Shown: positions 1 through 5,647 of the stretch, piece by piece
How the letters are laid out: each line of letters starts with the position of its first letter
Position numbering within the stretch: the first letter of the stretch is position 1
Assembly: GCA_002713555.1 (NCBI GenBank)
Contig: PATG01000047.1
Span: 51,868-62,561, forward strand
Reading direction: 5' to 3'
Source of the DNA: Planctomycetaceae bacterium
GTDB lineage: Bacteria; Planctomycetota; Planctomycetia; Pirellulales; Lacipirellulaceae
Length of the DNA: 10,694 nucleotides
Made by a program: the position numbers and the translations under genes
Notes under the pieces: model-generated
What the model was told of the DNA's origin: nothing
The model's database searches: none
The model's input: the letters and a program-made list of their open reading frames with translations, nothing else

Positions 1-18
1 TACACGTGGCCACTCCAT

Positions 19-1755
19 TCAAGAGAATATGTCTCTGCGGCGTTCTAGATAGTCCCAGACCACATAGCGATCTAAATCGTGCCCTGCCGTAAAGAATACC
101 CTTCCTCGAGTGGATTCTGCCAGCTGATAGGCAAACCGTATATCGGCCTCCGATTGGGACCAACTGGGGAGAAGAAAAAGATTGATGGTAATGCCTTCGC
201 GCTGGCAAAGTTGTCCTTCGCGCATCGTTGCCAACTCTGTTTGAGGGTCTGGCGGGTAGAGCAAGTAGAGCATCTCGCCCTCGAAGTGCGCGGTAGGTAA
301 GCCATCGGTGATTAACAGGATCTGTCGATTGGGCGTATTTTGGGTTGCAAGCATCCTGCGAGCCGTTGCCAGCCCATGCTGAATATTCGTGAAGTGAGGT
401 GGCACTTGAACCTCGCTGATATCCGTTCGACTCATATCAGCACACAATCGCACAACCGGGTCATGCAATGTTACAGGCTTCGGCATCAGTTCAATAATTC
501 GACCGCGTTCCACTTTTTTGGCAAAACTAAACAGCTCAATATATTGCAAGTAGTCGCCCGGGTATTCGCTGCGGATCAAACCTTCGAGTGTGAGCGCCAT
601 ACGTTTAACGTTGATGTATTGCCCGTCGTAGCGCATAGAACCGCTCATGTCCATCAAGACACAGGTGGCACATTTGGGATTGTTACGAGTTGTGTGGATT
701 CGTATGTCTTGGGGGTCAAGTTTTATAGGGGAAGAAGTGTTTTTTTCGTGTCTTCCTTCCTTGGCCGCTTCACCAGCCTGGCGAATCAGTGCATTGGCAA
801 AGGTCTCTGGGATATCTATGTGTGCAACCGAATCGCCGAATTCGTAGGCCCTTGTTTTTTGAGTTTCGACCGCCCCTTCGCCGGATACGGTTCCTGGATG
901 CCGCCCACTGCGAGAGGACTGCAAACCACTAAAAATTTTGTTGATCAGCTTACTCTGAAAAACACGATAAGCTTTTGGTGTGATCTTGAAATGCCCTTGA
1001 TGCTGCTCCAGTCCTTGTTTTTCAGCCATTTCTCGCAAGTAGTCTTGTACTTGTTGTTGGATTGCACTGAGTTGATCGATGTCACCTGGCTCAGCAAATT
1101 CAGCGAGGGCTTCCATATCAATCAAGCCAATTTGCGCCGTTTTGGCAGCTTCTTCCAACTGTTTGATGAGTTCGTCGATTCGTAAAAGTTCTTCCTTGAT
1201 CTCGATCGCCTGTGGAACAGTCAAGCTGTCCCGGCCTGTAAAAGGATACTGCGCGGCCAATTCATCAATTTGGTATTTATTGCCCAAGGTTTCGATCAGT
1301 CCAACCAATGCGCGGGCAAAAGAGGATTGATCGTCACCTGCTGCATACCATAACCGCTCGATATCTCGAAGTTGCTCTTCACGTACCGCTTGGCAAAATT
1401 GCTCGCGATGTTTTTTGGGAGGTCGCACGCTTTGGGAGTGCTCAATAAAATCGCTATGGGCACGCTGCCGAACGGTGCGTGTTTCGTAGGTGGCGAGAAT
1501 TTTACGGCGGCGCTGTTTGAGGAGAGCAAGAATCGCATCAATGCTAGGCCCGAGCCCTTGGATTTGACTGGGGTCCAAACGTACTGCCCGCGCCAATTCT
1601 TCCTCGGTCAACTCTCGCTTCTCGCCGAACATCATCATGTGCTCGAAAGCTGAAGAAACCAGGTCAGGTGGTGGCTGTGTAGGGCTGGGAAACTGCTTGG
1701 GATCGTATCGTTGGTACGTATGGATAACTCCGCCAAGCGTGTCGCGATTTGCCAT
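19..1755 (-). CDS. VWA-domain protein, ChlD/CoxE-like, with complete MIDAS site
   Basis: A 578-residue soluble protein with no signal peptide or membrane segment. The C-terminal part (about 360–560) is a von Willebrand A domain with a full metal-ion-dependent adhesion site: D369-x-S371-x-S373 in MDMSGSM, T456 in PHFTNIQHGL, and D484 in LITDGLPTAH. The N-terminal ~350 residues are mostly charged and helical (a coiled-coil-like stretch near 183–245) and have no enzymatic motif I recognise. A region around 255–277 looks like a small helical or winged-helix segment. The overall pattern (YPFTGR near 170, YEFGD near 304, the VWA core, then GRVFF and a DYLERRR tail) matches, from memory, a bacterial ChlD-like VWA family usually partnered by a MoxR/ChlI-type AAA+ ATPase. 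No such ATPase lies in this window. A CxxC (C362–C365) directly precedes the first VWA strand. The ATG at 1755 is the first available start; upstream is a candidate extended -10 promoter. Its function is likely metal-dependent protein binding in an AAA+ chaperone-like pair, which is inferred. Confidence 0.87.
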   Translation of the reverse strand: MANRDTLGGVIHTYQRYDPKQFPSPTQPPPDLVSSAFEHMMMFGEKRELTEEELARAVRLDPSQIQGLGPSIDAILALLKQRRRKILATYETRTVRQRAHSDFIEHSQSVRPPKKHREQFCQAVREEQLRDIERLWYAAGDDQSSFARALVGLIETLGNKYQIDELAAQYPFTGRDSLTVPQAIEIKEELLRIDELIKQLEEAAKTAQIGLIDMEALAEFAEPGDIDQLSAIQQQVQDYLREMAEKQGLEQHQGHFKITPKAYRVFQSKLINKIFSGLQSSRSGRHPGTVSGEGAVETQKTRAYEFGDSVAHIDIPETFANALIRQAGEAAKEGRHEKNTSSPIKLDPQDIRIHTTRNNPKCATCVLMDMSGSMRYDGQYINVKRMALTLEGLIRSEYPGDYLQYIELFSFAKKVERGRIIELMPKPVTLHDPVVRLCADMSRTDISEVQVPPHFTNIQHGLATARRMLATQNTPNRQILLITDGLPTAHFEGEMLYLLYPPDPQTELATMREGQLCQREGITINLFLLPSWSQSEADIRFAYQLAESTRGRVFFTAGHDLDRYVVWDYLERRRDIFS

Positions 1756-1777
1756 GGTATGGGGGGGCTGAATGCAG

Positions 1778-1878
1778 CCTGGGAAAGGGAAATGCCCTCA
1801 TTGTAGCAGGAAAAGAGAGAATCGAGAAAAACGGTTGCAGCCAGGTGATTCTTTCAGCGGGCAATCCCTGGGAAAGGG
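1778..1878. repeat. Direct repeat CCTGGGAAAGGG, two copies
   Basis: Exact 12-base copies sit at 1778–1789 and 1867–1878, 89 bases apart start to start, one on each side of the candidate VWA promoter. A 12-base exact repeat is not expected by chance in a 233-bp stretch, although both copies are purine-rich. They could be paired binding sites for a regulator or remnants of a small duplication. Confidence 0.55.
1800..1828 (-). promoter_or_regulatory. Candidate sigma-70 extended -10 promoter for the VWA gene
   Basis: Read on the minus strand there is TGC-TACAAT (extended -10; complement at 1800–1808) preceded by a 17-base spacer and a weak -35 hexamer TTCTCG (1823–1828). Transcription would start near 1793, leaving a leader of about 38 nt before the ATG at 1755. 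The -35 is poor, but the TGn extension can compensate. The same nonamer TGCTACAAT recurs upstream of aroDE. No Shine–Dalgarno sequence is visible before the start codon. Confidence 0.4.
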
Positions 1879-1988
1879 CGTCAAAGATGAGAAATCGGTT
1901 TTCGCCAATGCAGGCTGTCCCATCTAGCAAAAAAGCCTTTGGGTAGTGAGTATTCGAGAGGCCTCAGTTCTTGGCAACGCGTTCGCGA

Positions 1989-2948
1989 CTAGAAAATAAA
2001 CCGCGATAGAATCTCATTCGCATGATTTCTGAACATCGACACGTGGCCTGCCTGGGGGTCGATGGTCAAGTCGCTGCCTGCGATATGCTTGTGGAAATAA
2101 TGAGCCATCGATGGGGTGACGATACGGTCACATCCTCCCTGCCAAAGAGATACGGGAACGTTTTGAATATCACTGAGGCAAAAACCCCAGTTGCTTCCCA
2201 GCAAATGGATGTCTGTCACGATGCCTTGTGGACCACAGCGGAAAACTTCGCGCAAACTCATCACCAGATTGTGATAATTATTGGGGTTGCAATAAATTAC
2301 TTTTCGGTCAGCAGTCGTCCATTGCTGGGTCACCCGGGCAATTACTTTTTTAGGTTTTCGATCAAGTCTTTGACGGACTACATTGAGTACACGCTTTCCC
2401 GCACGCTGATGACGTGAAATTGTGGTTATGGATTTGTCATGGATTCCGGGACATGTTCCATAAGCGTCAGGCGGTGTGTGGCCTGAAATAATTGCGACAT
2501 GGGTCAAGCGGTCTGGTATTTTGGCAGCACATACGGCAGCATAGGGCGCTCCGCCAGATAGACCGATGATGCCAAAACTTGAATTTGCATAACCGAGTGC
2601 TGCAGCAAGTTCAACAACATCACAGGGCCAATCTAATATTCGTCGATTCTTCTGATAGCTTGATCTTCCGATACCGGGTCGATCAACGGCAATGATCCGT
2701 GCGCCTGAACAACAGGTATTCTGGTTGCATAGTGACACTTCTAATCGTGAGCCGGGTGTGCCATGAAAGTAGAAAACAGGGTGCCCATAGGGATTGCCGT
2801 ATTCTCGATAGCTCAGCCAGCGCCCATTGGACAGTCGAACTCGACCCTCAGTACGCTGGGGAGAATCCGCAAAAATCTTTTGCGTATTTGGCAAAGCGGT
2901 CGCCAAAAAGACGCCGCCAGTAGCGAGTACTTCGCGTCTGGTAAGCAT
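1989..2948 (-). CDS. Alpha/beta-fold hydrolase with probable Tat signal peptide
   Basis: A 319-residue hydrolase of the alpha/beta superfamily, close in pattern to proline-iminopeptidase/haloperoxidase-like members. Counting from the ATG at 2948, it shows the oxyanion-hole motif HGTPGS (62–67), AVDRPGIGRSS (87–97), the nucleophile elbow GLSGG with Ser131, the acidic residue Asp274 in GGCDRIVTP, and the catalytic His302 in PQAGH. The triad is therefore complete. The N-terminus reads TRREVLATGG followed by a short hydrophobic stretch and a likely cleavage near IFA-DS (27/28). This is a twin-arginine signal, so the enzyme is probably exported folded. The frame stays open upstream to another ATG at 3020 (343 residues). 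I prefer 2948 because it places the twin arginines at residues 4–5; the longer form would carry a 24-residue extra tail. Substrate is unknown. Neighbours (cls upstream, VWA downstream) do not indicate a pathway. Confidence 0.85.
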   Translation of the reverse strand: MLTRREVLATGGVFLATALPNTQKIFADSPQRTEGRVRLSNGRWLSYREYGNPYGHPVFYFHGTPGSRLEVSLCNQNTCCSGARIIAVDRPGIGRSSYQKNRRILDWPCDVVELAAALGYANSSFGIIGLSGGAPYAAVCAAKIPDRLTHVAIISGHTPPDAYGTCPGIHDKSITTISRHQRAGKRVLNVVRQRLDRKPKKVIARVTQQWTTADRKVIYCNPNNYHNLVMSLREVFRCGPQGIVTDIHLLGSNWGFCLSDIQNVPVSLWQGGCDRIVTPSMAHYFHKHIAGSDLTIDPQAGHVSMFRNHANEILSRFIF

Positions 2949-3191
2949 GGTTCGTTTTACACGTATTGGTAGATTCTCATACAAATACGAAGCGAGCTTG
3001 GTTTTGATGGGCGAATCCATTGCCAGATCAGGTACTTATGGCAGGAATTCATCCCGAGCTCATTGCGTAGCTTCTGATAAAAATCCCCCCCCCACAAGTG
3101 TAGGACGTGATTGGGGCCCGGGTTGGTGGAATTCATGCCGATCGTAACGGTCGTATTGGTTAATGCTAAGAAAAACAGGGCAATCAAAGCA
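2949..3191. other. Intergenic region with C9 tract and candidate promoter
   Basis: This 243-bp gap separates the 3' end of the split cls gene from the preferred start of the hydrolase. It contains a run of nine C (3085–3093), a GGGGCCCGGG block (3114–3123) and a possible minus-strand promoter (3141–3169). A 91-codon minus-strand open frame crosses it (2957–3232), but that frame overlaps genes at both ends and resembles nothing I know. I see no strong terminator after cls. Confidence 0.5.
3141..3169 (-). promoter_or_regulatory. Possible sigma-70 promoter for the hydrolase gene
   Basis: On the minus strand TTAGCA (complement 3164–3169) and TACGAT (complement 3141–3146) are separated by 17 bases; each matches the consensus at four of six positions. 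Transcription would begin near 3134, about 185 nt before the preferred ATG at 2948 or 113 nt before the ATG at 3020. The C9 tract would lie in the leader. This is weak evidence based on hexamer matching alone. Confidence 0.22.
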
Positions 3192-3671
3192 TCATAGAAG
3201 GGGACCAAACAGCCGAGTGAAATTTTCGGCAATTCGCTGGCTCAGCGGGCGAGAATGCCACATTTCAAGATTCATCAATTGGGAGTGGTCTATGTAGGCT
3301 TGCTGCAGTTGGCGCAATTGAGTGGTGAATTGCTGATCGTAGACGGCTAGCGATATTTCGAAGTTCAAGCGGAAACTGCGTGGGTCGAGGTTGAGAGACC
3401 CAAAAAGGCTGATTTTTCCGTTAATAGTACCACTCTTGGTGTGAAGTAGTCCTCCCTCAAAGTTGGCGATTCGTACTCCAGCGCGAAGCAAGTCACCTTT
3501 AAAAGCCTGGCTCGCGTAGCGTACCAGGAGTGAATTAACTTTTGCAGGAACAATGAGTATGACTTTCAAACCACGCATGGCTGCAGACACCAGGGCCGTA
3601 CGCAGTGATTTGCTAGGAACAAAATAGGGAGTCGTTAGTACCAACTCGCGACGGGCAGCATAAACGGCCAT
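3192..3671 (-). CDS. cls: C-terminal part of cardiolipin synthase (second HKD motif)
   Basis: This part has 159 residues, starting at an ATG whose A is the last base of the upstream stop codon (TAATG). Family landmarks are intact: TTPYFVPS (13–20), LIVPAK (39–44), SLLVRYASQAF (47–57), FEGGLLHTKS (71–80), GSLNLDPRSF (91–100) and a terminal ...RLFGPLL. The second HKD motif is H77-x-K79-x4-N84, with Asn where the family normally has Asp. The codon is AAC, one transition away from GAC. There is no membrane segment or independent promoter. It is the frameshifted 3' half rather than a separate gene unless coupled translation is shown. Confidence 0.78.
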   Translation of the reverse strand: MAVYAARRELVLTTPYFVPSKSLRTALVSAAMRGLKVILIVPAKVNSLLVRYASQAFKGDLLRAGVRIANFEGGLLHTKSGTINGKISLFGSLNLDPRSFRLNFEISLAVYDQQFTTQLRQLQQAYIDHSQLMNLEMWHSRPLSQRIAENFTRLFGPLL

Positions 3672-4669
3672 TAAAGTACCTGTTCGATAGCCCCCGAATG
3701 GTATGCGGGTCCTGAGGGGAGAACTTGAACAACGGAGTTGTTGGTGGAAGCAAGTCGGCTATCACTGCTCTTGGTTTCCAGATCTTTAAGCTCAGAGTCT
3801 GTTTCAACATACCAGTCAGCCAAGAAGATAATATTCAACGCCTCGACGGCAGGTCCTCGTACACGGACCATCGCATCGACCCACTGGCCTACGCCTGCTT
3901 CTTTTTTAAAATAACGTGGGCCAACAAGATTTAAGCTGCCCGTGTATGCAAGTTGATCGTCGATGACAACGATTTTTCGATGCAGCCGTATATCGAATCG
4001 AACAAAAGGCATACGTAGGAGACTGCCTGTCATGGTTGCTTGGATTTGTACACCTGCTTGGCGCATATTGGTACCCACTTCGCTTCTCAAAAACGACCGA
4101 CTGTCCAGAGAATCGACCAGGACTCGACAAACCACACCACGTTGAGCAGCGCGCTTTAGTGCTTCAGCAATACGATCAACTTCGCCTCCAAGATGCCAAA
4201 TATAGAATTCAAGGTGGCATGTATGCTGAGCGGCATCGATGTCTTGAGCTAAGTGCTTGAATACATCTTGCCAATTGTCGATTAATTCGAGTTGGTTGCC
4301 CGGAATCGCAGGCATACCCAACGATAGCTGGGAGAGTCGGGCTAAGGGTTCGCATTCGACTCCCAATTGGTCCCGGGGAACTTGATGTCTGTGGTTGTGT
4401 CCCGCCAGCCATTGTTCGAAAGGTGGATAGAGTTCAAGAAAACGATTTGCTCGGCGTCGACCCAAACGGAGTTCGCCCAGAATCAAATAGACGAGTAGCC
4501 CTGCTGCAGGAAAGACAAAGACAACCAGGATCCATGCCAACGTTTCACCTAGCGAAAGGCGACGCATGATGACACGGAATGCCAATCCTACTTGGGCCAG
4601 CAGATGTGCAGCGATTGCCAGAGTGACAATCCAGTGAATATCAGAAGACGGTAAGGGCTCGGGTGGCAT
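3671..4669 (-). CDS. cls: N-terminal part of cardiolipin synthase (membrane anchor and first HKD motif)
   Basis: This part has 332 residues. Two hydrophobic segments at roughly 11–32 and 43–65 form the PLDc_N membrane anchor typical of bacterial Cls. A PLD domain follows: LEFYIWHLGG near 153–162 and the first HKD motif H230-x-K232-x4-D237 with G244-S245-x-N247. The ATG at 4669 gives the expected N-terminus ahead of the first membrane helix. The frame stops at TAA (3671–3673) in the middle of the family-conserved stretch that leads into the second PLD domain, so alone this product holds half of the active site. Confidence 0.8.
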   Translation of the reverse strand: MPPEPLPSSDIHWIVTLAIAAHLLAQVGLAFRVIMRRLSLGETLAWILVVFVFPAAGLLVYLILGELRLGRRRANRFLELYPPFEQWLAGHNHRHQVPRDQLGVECEPLARLSQLSLGMPAIPGNQLELIDNWQDVFKHLAQDIDAAQHTCHLEFYIWHLGGEVDRIAEALKRAAQRGVVCRVLVDSLDSRSFLRSEVGTNMRQAGVQIQATMTGSLLRMPFVRFDIRLHRKIVVIDDQLAYTGSLNLVGPRYFKKEAGVGQWVDAMVRVRGPAVEALNIIFLADWYVETDSELKDLETKSSDSRLASTNNSVVQVLPSGPAYHSGAIEQVL

Positions 4670-4841
4670 TCAGGGGCCCTTGAGACTGTCAAAATCGGCT
4701 ATCAACCAGGATTGAGATTCTTACCTGACATCTGGTCCTATGTTATCTCAAAAAAGGGTACAACTCGATACGTTTTTTCTTATCCGCTTAACCTGCGTTG
4801 CATCTTCCCTTATGATGGATGCTTTGAGAAGCGAATAAGTC
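4670..4841. promoter_or_regulatory. Divergent intergenic control region between cls and the kinase gene
   Basis: Both gene blocks start from this 172-bp gap. The plus-strand side has a good candidate promoter (4788–4816). For the minus-strand cls gene I found no convincing -10/-35 pair: a perfect TTGACA lies near 4689–4694 on the minus strand, but 17 bases on it meets the cls start codon with no -10. An interrupted inverted repeat (AAAAAA 4750–4755, GTA 4758–4760, TAC 4769–4771, TTTTTT 4773–4778) lies between the two starts and could be an operator. Confidence 0.45.
4788..4816 (+). promoter_or_regulatory. Candidate sigma-70 promoter for the histidine kinase operon
   Basis: TTAACC (4788–4793, four of six matches) and TATGAT (4811–4816, five of six matches) are separated by exactly 17 bases. 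The predicted start near 4823 leaves a leader of about 19 nt before the ATG at 4842. This is the best-formed promoter in the window by eye. Confidence 0.5.
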
Positions 4842-5588
4842 ATGTCCCACACTCCTCCGCCATCTTCGAATGAACAAACGTCGCAAGCGGTCCGGCGTTT
4901 AATGGACCAGTACACGGAGATTGCGCGCCTGGCGGGCGCTTTAGCCCACGAAATCAAGAATCCACTCTCGACGATTCGGCTGAATATGGAACTGCTAGCC
5001 GAAGACTTGGAAGAAACCCAGTCCCCTGCACAACAGAGAGCTTCAAAACGTATCGATTTGGTACATCGAGAATGTCAAAGACTTCAGGATCTGCTTGACG
5101 ATTTTCTGAATTATGCCAAAGTTCGTCATCTCGATTTGCTGCCCACTGATTTGAATAAAGAGTTGACCGAAGCACTGGAATTTTTTGAACCTGAAGCTGC
5201 CGGGGTTGGCGTTGAGCTGGTATCTTATCTCGATCCGGAACTTCCCAGCGTCATGTTGGACCGCGAGGCATTTCGAGGTGCCCTGCTAAATCTGATGCTC
5301 AATGCAAAGCAGGCGATGCCTAAGGGAGGGCAACTTGTCGTGAGGACTTCGACTCTCAAGGACAATATTGCCCTCTACCTGATTGACAATGGATGCGGAA
5401 TGGATGAGCACACCGCAGCGCAGATGTTCGATGCATTCTTCTCCACCAAGCCTGGAGGTTCAGGCCTAGGTCTGCCAACGACAGCCAAAATAATCGAGGC
5501 CCATGGAGGACGCATTAGCGTACAGAGTGAGGTAGGACGTGGAACTCAGTTTACTGTGGAGTTGCCCGTTCCGGCTCGTTTGACATAG
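4842..5588 (+). CDS. Soluble sensor histidine kinase, NtrB/AtoS-like core without sensor domain
   Basis: A 248-residue protein made almost entirely of the transmitter core. The dimerisation/phosphoacceptor H-box is LAGALAHEIKNP with His36 (residues about 25–90). The HATPase domain has the N-box LLNLMLNAKQAM (148–159, Asn154), the G1 box DNGCGM (182–187), an F-box around FDAFFSTKPGG (196–206) and the G2 box GSGLGL (206–211). There is no membrane helix, and only about 25 residues, too few for a PAS or GAF domain, precede the H-box, so the kinase must be cytoplasmic and take its signal from a partner or from the catalytic region itself. It lies 59 bp upstream of an NtrC-type response regulator, its presumed phosphotransfer partner. 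The ATG at 4842 follows the candidate promoter at 4788–4816 closely. All catalytic boxes are present, so it should be active. Confidence 0.9.
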   Translation: MSHTPPPSSNEQTSQAVRRLMDQYTEIARLAGALAHEIKNPLSTIRLNMELLAEDLEETQSPAQQRASKRIDLVHRECQRLQDLLDDFLNYAKVRHLDLLPTDLNKELTEALEFFEPEAAGVGVELVSYLDPELPSVMLDREAFRGALLNLMLNAKQAMPKGGQLVVRTSTLKDNIALYLIDNGCGMDEHTAAQMFDAFFSTKPGGSGLGLPTTAKIIEAHGGRISVQSEVGRGTQFTVELPVPARLT

Positions 5589-5647
5589 CCCAATTAGTTT
5601 TCAAGTAAGAGTTGATTTTCATTTACCGCTTATTGTAGAACTTGACC

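Larger units (their letters stand above)
1756..1988. other. Intergenic region with a 12-bp direct repeat
   Basis: This 233-bp gap lies between the end of the hydrolase gene and the start of the VWA gene (both minus strand). It holds the candidate VWA promoter, a run of seven G (1761–1767) just before the VWA start codon, and two exact copies of CCTGGGAAAGGG (1778–1789 and 1867–1878). A weak inverted pair AGGCT/AGCCT flanks an A-run near 1911–1942, but it is not a convincing terminator. I see no coding capacity here. Confidence 0.6.
3192..4669 (-). pseudogene. cls: Cardiolipin synthase (PLD family), split by a frameshift
   Basis: Together the two frames reconstruct one full-length cardiolipin synthase of about 490 residues, the usual family length. 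The enzyme would join two phosphatidylglycerol molecules (or PG and PE) to make cardiolipin at the inner membrane. The first frame ends ...AIEQVL-stop and the second begins MAVYAARREL; intact homologues run through this point as ...IEQVLL followed by M-A-x-Y-A-A-R. On the minus strand the junction reads GTACTTTAATG. One additional T in the T-run gives GTA CTT TTA ATG (V-L-L-M), exactly the expected join. This points to a one-base deletion at about 3673–3677, either real or a sequencing error. The junction lacks a canonical -1 slippery heptamer. Because TAA and ATG overlap as TAATG, coupled translation of two half-proteins is also possible. The second HKD motif has Asn for the usual Asp, which supports genuine decay. 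Confidence 0.72.

Noticed and set aside
340..1185. 281-codon plus-strand open frame opposite the VWA gene
   Set aside because: It lies wholly antisense to a gene with a complete MIDAS domain. Its translation has no recognisable motif and unusual composition, so it is a shadow frame.
1971..1990. TTGGCAACGCGTTCGC as a sigma-54 promoter
   Set aside because: The spacing and the -12 element (TTGC) do not fit, and on that strand it precedes no gene.
2957..3232. 91-codon minus-strand frame between cls and the hydrolase, with a short hydrophobic segment
   Set aside because: It overlaps the cls 3' end and the possible longer hydrolase start, has no start signal, and its sequence matches nothing known. 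The hydrophobic stretch is too little to call a small membrane protein.
3668..3680. Programmed -1 frameshift in cls
   Set aside because: No X-XXY-YYZ slippery heptamer is present; a -1 slip of the CTT codon would place its tRNA on ACT, a poor match. A one-base deletion or read error is simpler.
4685..4697. Perfect minus-strand TTGACA as a -35 box for cls
   Set aside because: The -10 position 17 bases further on falls on the cls start codon and has no TATAAT-like sequence.
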